Shown piece by piece: positions 29,516-42,300 of a stretch of DNA of 64,000 nt (positions are counted from its first letter, which is position 1; every line of letters begins with the position of its first letter). The translations under genes and the position numbers were made by a program. Source of the DNA: Sebastes aleutianus. Its lineage: Eukaryota > Chordata > Actinopteri > Perciformes > Sebastidae. A model generated the notes under the pieces. That model made no database searches and was not told where the DNA came from. It worked only from the letters and a program-made list of their open reading frames with translations. Where the stretch lies: NCBI GenBank assembly GCA_916700875.1, contig CAKAKS010000290.1, forward strand, positions 62,001 to 126,000, read 5' to 3'.

Positions 29516-30975
29516 CCACTTTGGTCTGACTTTCTAACAAGCAGGCTAGCTGCACAGAATAAATCTCCATGGTAATTTATGTGCCACTGCTTTCATGAAA
29601 CCGAGTCAAGGCTAAACTGAGCCAGGATAACTGGAAAATCCCAGCTTAATCCCCTATCTAGGTTTTGTGAAACAGGCCTCAGGTCCTGCTGTTTGTTTGT
29701 TGCTATGCATCACTGTTTAGGGTTTTGGGTGTTTTGTATGAAACCGGGCTGCAAACAAACTTTCTTCGAATGAAGATGCTTTTATCTTCATTGAAGAACT
29801 TTTAATGCAACTAAATCTTTAATTATCACATTTACTGACCATTTTAAACATTTATATGTAACATTTAACAGAAGTGTGTTTCAAAAAAGACTCTTCTTCT
29901 GTGCTATTGAAACTTGAGTATTTTTTCCACCTTTGCTTTTAACAAAATAATTTTTATGAGTGACATGATGGAGGGTTACAGAGCCCCCTAGACCCTCAGG
30001 AGAAAATGTTATTAACTTGTTCCCTCAAGTTAGTAACTCGAGGGAACGAGTTACTTCATAGTGAACTTTCTCCAATCATTCCTGACAGTCAAGTCATTGA
30101 CTTCGGTAAAGTTGGAAAGATATTGACAGATTCAAACTTCCTGGATCAATAACTCATAACAGAAACGTTGTTAAAATACAAACAACATCTCTTTCTAACC
30201 GTAGTAAGGTAGACAACCTCATTTTAATCACAACGATCCGTCCTCCTACCTGGATACGTAACATTGGTCTCTATGCGCAGCCGGCTGTGAGACGAGTGGT
30301 CAGGGACCGTCTACAAAGTGCAAAGCCGAAAAGAGATGCTATAAAAATATTCCATAACTTCACTGTTATACAGTGTAGTACCACCAAAATTATTTCACAC
30401 ATCAATGGTCTCCTCATAGTTGTACTACAACACTTAGTTTGGAAAAATATAATGTTATACAGACATAACAAGGCTTCTGAATGAGAGAGGCATCCGCCGA
30501 TACGTTACACGAAAAACACACTGTGTTAATAATAAACCGCCCACCTCACGGTACCGCCAGCTGTGAGCTGTGATCTGTTTTTAAACTCAGGCACCTTGGC
30601 GGAGGTCTGCGCTCTCCAAGTGCCATTCTAGTTCAGCCTGATATCACACCAAAGCGTGTAATAGACCCGCCTGTCCACTACAGGATATCGCGTCAGTGTC
30701 ACATATTGCCTCTCAGAGACGTGATTATTACACGCCTGTATTAACGTGCAGTACCAGCAGGGGACAACAAAGCCACAGATTTAGGATCAGGCAACAATAA
30801 GGGTAAGTTAGTTAAGTAAGTTAGCTAGGGTAAGGGAAAACGTCATGGTTGGGCTTAAAATAAGTGCGTAAAATAAGTGAAACATGTACAGAAACAACAT
30901 AACATCAGTGCGGAAAACACGCTACAAATGTCATTAACGCAATTTACAAAACAAAACATCAGCCGCCCACCATAA
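29516..30975. other. Repeat-derived spacer
   Basis: Segment 29560-29690 (ctgagccaggataactggaa, taggttttgtgaaacaggcc) is a common fish MITE-like end. A palindromic stretch with ctcgagggaacgagtt lies at 30014-30056. The rest shows no gene that I can support. Confidence 0.4.
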
Positions 30976-31005
30976 GTGGTCTTTCTAAATTTTTATACTA
31001 AGTCA

Positions 31006-32090
31006 CTAGCTTTGGAACTGCTTCGATACCATGGCATTCCAGAAAAAATGGTCAATATAATCAGGAACTCTTACGCAGGGATGACCTGCAGAGTTATCCA
31101 TGGAGGACAGCTCACCAGAAGCTTCCAAGTGAAGACCGGCGTCAGGCAAGGCTGTCTACTGTCCCCTTTCCTCTTCCTCCTGGCTATCGATTGGATAATG
31201 AAGACCACAACAGCACAGAGGAGAAACGGGATCCAGTGGACACTCACAACACAGCTAGACGACTTAGACTTTGCTGATGACCTGGCTTTGCTGTCTCACA
31301 GTCGACAACAGATGCAAGAAAAGACAAGAATACTGGCAGACACATCATCACAAATAGGCCTCAACATCCATAAAGGGAAAAGTAAAGTCCTCAAGGTCAA
31401 CACAACCAGCGAAGACTCAGTGACCTTGGAGGGAACAGCACTTGAAGAAGTAGAAGCCTTTACATACCTCGGCAGTGTCATCGATAAGCAGGGTGGAACG
31501 GATGCAGATGTCAGAGCCAGAATCGGCAAGGCAAGGGCTTCATTCATACAACTTAAGAACATCTGGAGCTCCAAAGAAATCAGCCGGCGGACAAAGCTCA
31601 GACTCTTCAACTCTAACATCAAACCAATACTCCTCTATGGTTCAGAGACGTGGAGGACAACCAAGACCACAATAACAAAAGTACAAACATTCATAAACAA
31701 CTGCCTGAGGCGCATCTTAAACATCCACTGGCCAGATACCATCAGCAACAATGATCTTTGGCAGAGAACAGGTCAAAAACCTGTGGAAGAAGAGATCAGG
31801 AGAAGGAGATGGGGATGGATTGGCCACACACTCCGGAAACCCGGTACCAGCATCACCAGGCAGGCCCTTAGATGGAACCCACAAGGCAAAAGAAGGAGAG
31901 GCCGGCCCAAGAACACCTGGCGCAGGGACCTTGACACGGACATCAAACAGAGCGGGCTGACATGGAAACAACTGGAGAGGAAAGCCCAGGACAAAAGACT
32001 CTGGCGGACTGTGGTCAACGGCCTATGCTCCACAAAGGCCTGTAATATTCATGCCTCGGCGAGGCAAAATGTGACACTAACATGCTTTCT
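31006..32090 (+). pseudogene. 3' part of an RTE-like LINE reverse transcriptase
   Basis: The frame has VKTGVRQGCLLSPFLFLLAI, then LDDLDFADDLALLS (catalytic FADD), KSKVLKVNT, FTYLGSVID, a thumb-like region, and RGRPKNTWRRDLDTDIKQ near the end, as in RTE-type and related LINEs. The endonuclease and N-terminal RT are missing (5' truncation near 31006). The frame is open throughout and runs past the usual end (WRTVVNGLCSTKA, about 32040) into flanking sequence to a stop at 32148. The clade assignment is tentative. Confidence 0.8.
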
Positions 32091-32634
32091 TCCGGTGGAC
32101 AGGCAGGTCTATTACACTTTTTGCCATGAGATTGGGTTGCCTGATTAGATTTTGGTTGTCAAAGGTCACTGCGACCTCACAAAACAAATTTTTGGATACA
32201 ACTCTAGAATTCATATGATAAATATGACAATTTCACACAAATGTCTAACAGGATAAAATGGTGAAGTGATGACATTTTGGACAGACATGGATGTAAACTG
32301 CAACTTGACTGGTTGGCAGAGGCATACAACCGCGAGGAGGTAACTCTAGTTTTATTGTATTTTCTCAAACAATGTATTAGTTCTTGGTGTAAACAGCTTT
32401 TAATTTCAGGGGTTTAGTGCTCTTTATGTGTATCCACCGGCACTCCTTATACAGGTACTTTAAAAGACTTCCTGCTCTATTCAGTGGCGAGCAAACCAGA
32501 ACTATGACATTCCAATAAAACAATAGATGCATTCAATAGATGTAATGTATGTATGACAAGTTTTATTCATATGTTATTGTAACTGTCATGGCAATTTCAT
32601 CACATCAAGGAGTGTCTGTTTGAATCAGGGGGCA

Positions 32635-32676
32635 GGGCTTCATTTCCTTCTTCCTGTTTCATTTACTCGACTGACA
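32635..32676 (+). promoter_or_regulatory. Purine/pyrimidine tract ahead of the gene start
   Basis: The 40 bp before the ATG contain ttcatttccttcttcctg and tgtttcattt. On the opposite strand these give GAAACAGGAAG and GGAAATGAAG, which resemble ETS/IRF-type binding sequences. No TATA box is visible close by. The transcription start is not determined, and this is a weak regulatory suggestion. Confidence 0.2.
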
Positions 32677-35600
32677 ATGGTGAGTAGCTGCTTTTAAGTG
32701 CTTCTCTTTGCCATTATTTTATATCATTATGATTAAATTCTACATTGCTAATTTAATGTGTTGTCAGTGTAATTGTTGTAATGTGCTGTGTATTATTTCT
32801 GATTGCATCAGGCTACTAACGTAAACGGGACATCGACAGAAGAGCCAAAAATGTGAGTGAGCTGATTTACTGAAACACAAGTTGTTATTGCTGCATCCTG
32901 CTTTTTAATTCAAATATATATTTTTTTTATTATTTTAGAGCAGAAGAGTTTCTGAAAAAGAAACAGAAAACAACGGAATGTTTCAGAAGGAATGCTTTAC
33001 TGCTTATCAAAGAAATGGTGAAACTGAATGCAAAACACCCTACACTGCTTTTGGATGAGGTACGTCTGATGAGGACTGTAATGAACTTTTGAAATGTTCT
33101 GTTTTTGGACATAATACCCTGTCACAGTGTATGTTGTACACACAATGCTTCTCAGTTACACACAAACACGGAAAGCGATATTTAAGGGATAATGTACAGC
33201 GAGCCAGTCATTGTTGTGAAATAAACCCTGACAGGGTGATCACGGAGGGGTCTTGCATCGCCCTGAAGGGGTTTATTTTGCAACAATGACCGGCTTGCTG
33301 TACATTATTCTGCTTATTACATGGCTACTTAGTTAAAGGGATAGTACAGGTGTTTTTTGAAGTGGGGTTGTATGAGGTACTTATCCATAGTCAGTGTATT
33401 ACTTACAGTAGATGATGGTTGGCATGCCCCCAGTTTGGAGAAACAGACAGGAGCACCGTCATCGGAGCAAAGCAATACAGTGCTGTGGACGGGGACGGCA
33501 GAAAAACATATTTTAGCCACCTAAAAGAAAGGCTCACCTAAAAAAATTGATATCCGTTTAAGTGTACGCTATATTTAGAATATTTTCACTACTTTATCTT
33601 GCCGTCAGACAGACCTTCTCCTTTCGAACGGGAGAACTGAACTGAAAGTGAAACTTATCTATGCTCTCTCCAAAGCCAGCAGGCTCAGATGATAAAACCG
33701 TATAGATACTTTTCACTTTCAGTTCATTTCGCCGTCAGAAAATATTCTAAATATAGCGTACACTTAAACGGATACTATTTTTTTTAGGTTAGCCTTTCTT
33801 CTAGGTGGCTAAAATTTTATTTCACGTCCCCGTCCACAGCACTGTATTGCTTTGCTCCGGTGTCGGTGCTCCTGTCTGTTTCTCGATGCTGGGGGCGTGC
33901 CGACCGCCATCTACTGTAAGTAATACACCTACTATGGATAAGTACCTCATACAACCCCACTTCAATACACCCGAACCATCCCTTTAAGAAATTAATAATT
34001 TGACACAAAAATGGTCCTCCAGAGTCCGCAGAGAGAACTGCGACCATAGCAACGGTCTGTTATACATAGCAGTGGCAAAGAGTCTAGAAGCAAAGAAACT
34101 CGGGTGCTTTTTTGACAATAGCCACTAGATGGCGCTGTGGTAGGGCTGCCGCCATTTTGGACTGTAAACACCAATGAGTCCATAGCCATGAATGTTTAAA
34201 TAGACATCTTTAAATCAGAGGATCATTTTTTGAGGTAAATCAACTTCCCAGTACGAACAGTTAAATAGCCCTCATTTAAATTGTTATGTCCTTAAAGTCG
34301 TAAAATTAGCTAATAGCTGAATCCCAAGTTATTTTCCTCGACATAATGAACGAGCATCAGACCCACGGAACTGCACCGCCCTGCACGCTCATATGATATA
34401 TCCGGTTCTGCCGGCTTCCTGCTAGCTGTATGTGGCTGTAATAATGGATATATTGACTGTAATTCATCACTTTTATAATCTTATAATCCACCCATGGGCT
34501 GTATGCTGTAAGCCTGTACTGTGGTGGATGTATTAACGTCTCTGTTCCCAAACAACCGGCTATCGGCCAGTAGCTAGTAGTGCTAGTAGCATGACATAAA
34601 CAGAATTCAATGTAGTTGTAGGCTATTTACTAACACGCAGGGCAAAAGCACAGGACACAACCTCTTTTACATCCATGGTCTGTGGTTTATTGGACATCTA
34701 TTCTGGAGGTCCTTGACATGAAAAAGATTGCTCTCAAAATCTGTGTGATTGATTCTTCTAACTTCCATTTATATCCATTGCTCACTTTATGCTCCTCTGG
34801 GAAGCAGTCGGGCAAAAACAGTTTAATAAATAAATAAGTAAGTAAGTAAATTGTTATAATAGTATGCATATTTATAATATTTTTATTGTTCAACACAGGC
34901 CATTTAGGTAGAGACATTAAAATTATGATAATAGAATAGAAATAATTTTGTAAGCAGGCGTTTAACCGGCATCTGAAGGACGCTTTCAGTCCAAAATGGC
35001 GGCGGTGGAACTCTGCTGCTGGGTGCTGACATTGCAATGGAACGAACAATTGACTTTCACTTCTTAGCAATATACGTTCTTTGGCAGCGGTCTGCTATAA
35101 AGAAATAACAGACTGTAGAACGCCGTGATTGACCAATCACAATCAATTATTCAACAAAGCCGTGTAATAACAGTCTTGAATGTGTTTTGACTTTACAGAT
35201 TCTTCACAGCATCTTCTTTTTGGGAAAGTTAAACGATCCAGAATTTTACCCAGAATCTATTGTGGGTAATGATGATGATGTCGACATGCTTAAAATGTTG
35301 AGGAAGTGCTTCCCTCGGCCTTTTGACCTCTATTCCTCTCATCTACCCAAGCGGAGTCCATTCTCATGTGTGCTGGACATGGTAAGATTATCAAATATAA
35401 TTCAGTTCTTCTTTGTAAAGTTGTATAGAATTGCTACTTCACCTAAACATCCTCAAATATTACAGTTTATGATTATTGTACATCAATGGCGTTGATAATA
35501 TTGATAATATTTGTGGTTTCTTACAGATTGTCCACCTGCATGGACGAAAGGTTGAGGAAAAGGAAATAAGAAAAAGGCTGCAAGACTTCATCAGTCAACT

Positions 35601-36162
35601 GAAGCCTGGTGAATCAAAGGTTCTGGTCTCCTCCACCATCTGTGTCTCTCAAAGCAACAACCCAAAATCAGTAAAGTACTACGGAGTCTCCATGTCCACT
35701 TCAGGCTGTTATCCCGGGAGAATCATGGTTGCCGCGTCCTGTCTTAGCAGCTGGGACAGTAATGTGGCTGATGCAGTGATGACCTACTATCCAAAGAAGA
35801 TCAAGAAGCCGGATTTTGATGGAACCATCAAACTTCCACGGCATGTCAGGTACCAGGCGTTTAGCATCCGTCTAGGAAGAGAAAAGCCTCCTTGCAAATC
35901 CTGTGGGAATTTATTTGGTTTGGAAACAAGTGAAACTAACCAGTCAGACTATGGCAACTGTGCCGAAGCCGAAAGTTTGAGCAACTTGCTTAAAGATGTT
36001 GAAAAGGTTAGAGAGCAAGTACGACCAACATCTGAGACGTGCACAGATGAGAACAGGGAGACGGTTAAAGAGAGTGTCTTGACAGAACTTAAACGTTTGC
36101 TGCGTGAGTTGAAATTTAAATGGGATAATGAGGAGTTCTACGACCCAAGAGTTCGGTCTTAA
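32677..36162 (+). CDS. Five-exon gene with PPCKSC and CAE motifs, deaminase-like zinc site suspected
   Basis: Exons 32677-32679 (ATG only), 32812-32852, 32939-33059, 35199-35381 and 35527-36162 join in frame through GT/AG junctions to give 327 codons and a TAA stop. The start reads MATNVNGTSTEEPK. A basic helix follows (EEFLKKKQKTTECFRRNALLLI), then a conserved-looking region FYPESIVGNDDDVDMLKMLR and SPFSCVLDM. The C-terminal exon has PPCKSC at 237-242 and, 18 residues later, CAE at 261-263, then helical, charged sequence to the end (DPRVRS). Cytidine/adenosine-type deaminases bind zinc through (H/C)xE and PCxxC motifs, normally with HxE first. Here the order is reversed, so the site could be permuted or unrelated. 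No signal peptide or membrane segment is visible. I do not know a name for the family. The third intron is full of MITEs. Confidence 0.75.
33188..35180. mobile_element. Intronic fold-back MITE broken up by other insertions
   Basis: The left part (gataatgtacagcgagccag, with the inverse at 33285-33310), the middle (taatttgacacaaaaatggt, atagcaacggtctgttat) and the right part (gaaataacagactgtagaac, accaatcacaatcaattatt) are the same order of modules as the copies at 13528-13762 and 63455-63865. A TTAA-flanked palindromic element (33333-33987) sits in its left part. About 1 kb of other repeat sequence (about 34080-35085, with caaaatggcggcggtgga and its inverse) splits its centre. Confidence 0.65.
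33333..33987. mobile_element. Palindromic TTAA-flanked MITE
   Basis: The ends are TTAAAGGGATAGTACAGG and the inverse. Arms of about 220 bp pair around a centre near 33650. The undisturbed sequence in related MITE copies at 13530 and 63463 reads ctacTTAAgaaatc. Here it reads ctTTAgTTAA at the left junction and TTAAgaaatt at the right, so TTAA is the duplicated target. This is the hallmark of piggyBac-type insertion. Confidence 0.85.
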
Positions 36163-36328
36163 AAGGGGGGGACATATCGAGTACAATTCTTGTTGTCATT
36201 TATTATAAAGTAACCAGGTCGATCTCTTTTGATATGATTCTTTATCAGTAAAAACTTCACTGTAACCCTCTAGGCACTGAAATTTGTACTTTTTTGTGGA
36301 TGTCGAATTCATGTGATGTATTGATCAC

Positions 36329-36334
36329 AATAAA
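36329..36334 (+). promoter_or_regulatory. Polyadenylation signal AATAAA
   Basis: AATAAA lies 167 bp after the stop codon of the five-exon gene, followed within 30 bp by a TG/T-rich stretch (gttcatattttgttttgatt). This is the likely 3' end of its transcript. Confidence 0.6.
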
Positions 36335-36739
36335 ATAACAGTGATGTAAACTCAGGTTCATATTTTGTTTTGATTGTATCTCCTGCAACCTCATCCAAAC
36401 AAGTGATTCTTTACTGAGGATAATTAAGTATTCCAAGATAAAAAAAAAAACAAGCTATCATCTCATCTACAATGCTGTCAAATTGAACTTTTCTATCATG
36501 TTCAAGGTCTTTGACACATTCATCAAAAGCATATTATACATAAAGTTGGAAACAAGTTGCTTTTGAATAACTCATTCACTGACCATGGGACATTATGTAG
36601 ACATAACCCAAAAATCTGTTGGAATATAGTTGAAGATATCTCAAGAACTGAGGTCTAAATAAGTCAAATTGTTGTTTTAATTAATCAAATGATTAATGTA
36701 TATTTACCTTTACACAGTATAAATCTTCTAATGTAAGAA

Positions 36740-37110
36740 ACTTTATTACATTCGTCATATACATACACGTACATACATTAAATTTGACCTCTGCATTTAA
36801 CCCATCCTAAGCATTTAGGAGCAGTGAGCTGCTGTAAAGCGCCCGGGGAGCAACTTGGTGTCTCACCCTCAAGGACACTTTAACATGGATCAAACCGAGG
36901 CTATCAAAGGGGATGCGATGAGTGTGGGGTACCACGGTTTTACACTCTGCGACTCACTTTACCGCAGTTTCACAAGCGTGTCTGAGAACTACGGTGGCCT
37001 TCAGGTAACGTAGAAACGTGAAAGGCTCTCTCTAGAGCCAGTGTTTGGTTTGTCCGTCCTGGGCTACTGTAGAAACATGGCAGACTTCGTGAAGAGGTCA
37101 TGTCCAGAAG
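36740..37110. repeat. Dispersed repeats: LINE/SINE end and MITE fragment
   Basis: Segment 36780-36880 (gacctctgcatttaacccat, gcgcccggggagcaacttgg) is a frequent fish retroposon end. From about 36890 to 37110 the sequence is an inverted partial copy of the MITE at 14036-14466 (ccacggttttacactctgcg, ttcacaagcgtgtctgag). Confidence 0.6.
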
Positions 37111-37599
37111 ATAACCCCCAAAGTGCAAAAACTTGCAAAAGACCCCTATATAGATATGAAGGGCTCATTCTAAGCTAACGAAAACACAATGATTCTGAGT
37201 TTCAGGTGATTATACACTAATGAAAATATAGTTATGAATATAATATTTGATTTCTGCTTTAGAGTGCTACAGGAATGAGTCCTAAAACCGGGAAATGAGT
37301 TAGCATTTTAGCACTTCCGGTTCCCTCATCTGGAGGTCAATGGGTTTTTAGTTAGACGCCTGAAATAAGGTCTGTAGTTAAAACAAGCTTAAGAGATTTT
37401 AAGGTTTTATTCTACGACATAAAATATGTCATTAAATATCCCACTCAGGAATTTTTAAGCCTTGATGCATCTTGAAAAAGGTGGTTGCTAACAAGTGGCT
37501 AAATGAGACTACTAAACGTCATCACGCCGACTCGTCCACCTTTACAGCCTCGTTGTGTATACTCACGTTCATGCGACCGTTTGCATTCACACTTCAAAA

Positions 37600-37845
37600 A
37601 TCATAAAAGTGGTGTTCCTTTGTGGAGATTATATTCTTGAACAAAATGTGTAAGTATCACAAACGTGTGTTTGCCACAGAGTTTATTTCCTGCAATAATC
37701 CAAAACCCTATGGAAAAATCCCATTGGCTTTTTGGAGAGAAAACCAGTGCGATATTAAATTCCTGGTTGGCCTACATAAATATGTCATCACTGCAGCACT
37801 CTATTAGATCACCTGAAATGTTACACACTGTTCCTTTAAGATTTA
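37600..37845 (-). repeat. Inverted copy of the 3.6-kb repeat
   Basis: It matches 3597-3832 in reverse, from atcataaaagtggtgttcct to the terminal gttacacactgttcctttaa. The terminus suggests a MITE end. Confidence 0.75.
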
Positions 37846-38425
37846 ATACTTTTTCTTTTTCTTTTCTTTTTTTTGGAGCCGTTTCACCCCCACCCATAAT
37901 GTATTGTTTTTTTTTTTCAGCTGTGAGCTATTCCTCATTTCTTTGTGCATTGCATTGTGGGAGAATAGTGTGCATCAACAGCACATACAAAAACACAACA
38001 CATCACATAACATTGCTTTATTTATGTACATTTGAATACATTATTCTCACTTTTGCTTCAAACCACCTGTTCTCCCCCTTTTGTCTGAACCTTGAACCAG
38101 CTCATGACATCAGGCTTGAATTTGTTGTGACAAATACTGCTTTTAGCAATACTGCTGTTCACTGGCATCATTCGTAGCTCCACACTATCATCCACCGTCA
38201 TTTCCACAGAATAACAACCAATCTGTACTATAGCCTACAGCTTGTAAATTCAGAGAGCCACACTGGTTGACTCAGTAGTTTAGCATCTAACATTTGTGTC
38301 TGCACTTGTTTTAGCATTGGCACACCTTCAATAGTTGGATTCAAACAAAAAAAACTCATTGCACCTCTCCCTACCAACGTACAAACACTCCCTGTCAGCC
38401 GTAAGCAAACCGGTAGTATGACATT

Positions 38426-38976
38426 GAGTGTGTTCCAATCCACGTACTTCCAGAAGTACACTTCAATGTAGTGCACTTTTCTGCACTCTGTACTCACTTA
38501 AGTAGTGCGTAAATTTCAACGGTGTAGGGTCGTCTCAAATCGAATACTCTGCGGCGCACTGACCGGAAATGACGATCGCAACATTTGACCGCGGCTCGTT
38601 ACCCGCCAAAATATCTTCTGAAAAATAATTAAAGCAGAGTGGAAATTACGTTTCCAACGTCGTCGCCTACGCCTACAATATGTCCTCCTGTTGGCTGAAA
38701 ATGCACCAGTATGTTTACGTATTGTATTGTTTTATTCTGTTATCTACGTATGTTTGAATAGTGGTCGTGGCTCCACCCCTTCCGCTATGTAGCCAAGATG
38801 GCGACAGTTGAGTGTGGAAAGTGTCCAGCGTTCCACACTCAACGATCTGACCGTTTTGAGTACAACATCCGGGTACTTTAAGTGCACTGCATTTTGCAGT
38901 ACTTCCCAGTGTGAACGCACTTATGCACTCAAAGTAGTAAGTGTAAGTACAGAAGTACGGGGATTGGAACACACTC
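38426..38976. mobile_element. Harbinger-like MITE with ATT target duplication
   Basis: The termini are GAGTGTGTTCCAATCC and the inverse, flanked by ATT at 38423-38425 and 38977-38979. The same place in unit 2 (near 46353) is uninterrupted and reads gacattgtgtaaa, an empty site. A 3-bp AT-rich target duplication fits Harbinger-type insertion. The 551-bp element has no coding frame of note. Confidence 0.85.
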
Positions 38977-39344
38977 ATTGTGTAAAAACAAAACAACAAG
39001 ATAAAAACATTAAACATCTACAGTGTAAGGGAGCAGCAAAACCTGAATGCACTGAAAGATCTGAGAGTCACGGTCTGGTTCTCCACCCAGAGGCCCTCGG
39101 ACTTTTTCTTAAGACTTAATCTTGCATGTTTTTAGTGGCTTATATTGCTTCTGTTTTGTCTGGAGGATTTTGGTTTCTACGTTTTGGGTTTTCTGTTACA
39201 TTCCTTGTCTCATTCTTCATTTAGTGATTCCTGTTTTATTTCTGATTAGTTCACTCCTCATGTGTCATGTTTAGTTTTACTTCCTGTCTCTGTGTGTTTT
39301 CCCACCTCCTTGATTATTCCTCACCTGCCCCTGATTTTGCTTTA

Positions 39345-42300
39345 TAGTGGAGCGGCTAACATCCATTTTTCAGTCAAATCGTGCAAATAGTGATACAAGC
39401 ACCAAATTTGGCATGATGATTCCCGAGGGGTCACTTAGCAAATATAAACGATCGGCCACTTGAAAATCCAAGACGGCGGCCATTTTTCAAGATGGCCGCC
39501 AAATTGACCTGCCGTTAATGGTTTCTCTCATAGAAATTCATCTACTTGGTCAATTTGAGTGAGCTTGGTGTCAAATTATGTGTTTTCTAGCATGCTGGAT
39601 CTTATTTTGATAGTTTTAATAATTTTTAACTGCAATTTGGCGGCCATTTTCAAGATGGCTGTCAAATTTACTCGCGGAGAATGTTTTTCTTAAAGAAATG
39701 CATGTACTTGGTCAACTTGAATGATTGTGTATAATTATATGTTTTCTGGTATGCTATCTAATCTAATAAGTTTTACAGCTTTAACATCCTCCAATAAGTT
39801 TTTTTCTACTTTTTGGCTGTCCGGTGAGTCTTTGCTTTGTGGTGTTTGCATGGCTCAATTGGCTTGTAGGCCTACTGTTGTAGATATCAATAGCTGCTGT
39901 TGCCATAGGTGTAGGGGCTTAGTGGTAGAGGTAGCACCTTTGTTTCAGAAGTCAGCCACATTCTCCAGGATGGACTACTGGCACTGGTCCTCACTACTTG
40001 CCCAACTCTCACCTGTAGCTCCATGAAGTTGCTAGTGCACGGCAATGACCACACCCCGGGACACCATGTTGGCTCACGGGCTGAACTAGGTGAGGGTAGC
40101 ACACAGAGAGTCTCTCTGTGATGGAGTATGTCTAGCTCCAAATGTCAAAGTGCATAGAGTCAACGAACCAGCCATCTTTATCCATGAGGTTCCAACCCAA
40201 CTGCCAGAATTGTCACAACAGCAGAGAACTGTAAAGGAGTGATTGTTGGGCATTACCAGGGCACACTGGTGACAATCGCTGCTGTGTAACTCAGAATGGG
40301 GTTTAACGTCAGCTAAGTAGGATTCAGCATTATACTTAGTGTCCCAAATGCTGCTTACTACCAACCCCTGATCAGTTTTAAGCAGCAAAACCTGAATCGA
40401 CAGGATGTGCCAGCGCGGGAGAGCCGAGCCAAGGATAATGGGGTTTCAGTTATCCAGATAGTGTACAGATTGCGTAAAATAATGCATGAGCCTAGCTGTA
40501 TCCCATACAAGAAAGTGCCCGTGATACAGGGTGGTAAAAGGATAAACCTTCGACCCTAAACATTACAATGGCTTTAAACCAAAAATCAACTGAAAAATGT
40601 TGGCACACTGACTGGGCCAAGTGTTGCCTTTGTCAAATGGACAAGAATGAGGGCCTTACTTCTCCACATATAAATCCCAACAAAAGAGTAGGTGATGGGT
40701 ACAGCCTCTTGGCGAGGAAAATTCCCAGATTCCATGCAGTCAGTCAGCTACCAGTCAAGCATGACCCAGCAAGACTAGACGACGGTAGTGGGATAGAGGA
40801 AACCTTGATGAAAAATAACACCAAGTTACAAAGAGCTGAAAAGAGATCAACCCCTTCAACTGTTACAGATGAGAGCAGCTGTTACAAAATACCACGGAGG
40901 GTCAGAGATACTCTATCCCCCAAATGCTTTCTGTGCGAGGAAGAAGGGGGCAACTTAAGATAAGCAATGACCATGAAACTGAATGAAAGACCAAATGAAT
41001 GTGCAAAAACCTTCAGTGATGGAAAGCTCCTTCCCAATCTGAGTGCTGGAGATGTCATCCTGCTTGCTTGGCTGCTCTGTACAAACGAGAACGAGCCTAT
41101 CTGAATGCCCAACAGCTGCAGAAGAAAGAAGAGCTGGCCCAGAAGAAGGAAGCAAATATGGAGAAGCAGTCCACCTGGAAAAGGCTGCTCAGATGATACG
41201 TCGTGACATGTTTCAGCATAAATCAGAATTCAACAGCACGTCTCATGATGGGTACCCTGAAGATACCGTCACACCATCCCTGCTTCAGTTTGTATGTATG
41301 ATTGAACATGGGGCTGATATCAAGTCACAACTCCAGAATGGCGCATCAAAATCTGACCTTGCAACTGTTACAGTAGAGCTGTTTTGCCAAATACAGGGAA
41401 GGATCGCAGGTCCACAGGCACTCCAAGGACAGGAAGACACCTTTTGCTATGTATGTTGGCCTGTCTGTGTTTGCCAAGACCAGAAAGAGGCAACTGATAG
41501 ATATGTTGGTGTGGGAACCTCATGGATAAAGATGGCTGGTTCGTTGACTCTATGCACTTTGAAATTTGGAGCTAGACATACTCCATCACAGAGAGACTCT
41601 CTGTGTGCTACCCTCACCTAGTTCAGCCCGTGAGCCAACATGGTGTCCCGGGGTGTGGTCATTGCCGTGCACTAGCAACTTCATGGAGCCACAGGTGAGA
41701 GTTGGGCAAGTAGTGTGAACCAGTGCCAGTAGTCCATCCTGGAGAATGTGGCTGACTTCTGAAACAAAGGTGCTACCTCTACCACTAAGCCGCTACACCT
41801 ATGGCAACAGCAGCTATTGATATCTACAACAGTAGGCCTACAAGCCAATTGAGCCATGCAAACACCACAAAGCAAAGACTCACCGGACAGCCAAAAAGTA
41901 GAAAAAAAACTTATTGGAGGATGTTAAAGCTGTAAAAATTATTAGATTAGATAGCATACCAGAAAACATATAATTCTACATCACAATCATTCAAGTTGAC
42001 CAAGTACATGCATTTCTTTAAGAAAAACATTCTCCGCGAGTAAATTTGACAGCCATCTTGAAAAATGGCCGCCATATTGAAGTTAAAAATTGTTAAAACT
42101 ATCAAAATAAGATCCAGCATGCTAGAAAACACATAATTTGACACCAAGATCACTCAAATTGACCAAGTAGATGAATTTCTATGAGAGAAACCATTAACGG
42201 CAGGTCAATTTGGCGGCCATCTTGAAAAATGGCCGCCGTCTTGGATTTTCAAGTGGCCGATCGTTTATATTTGCTAAGTGACCCCTCGGGAATCATCATG

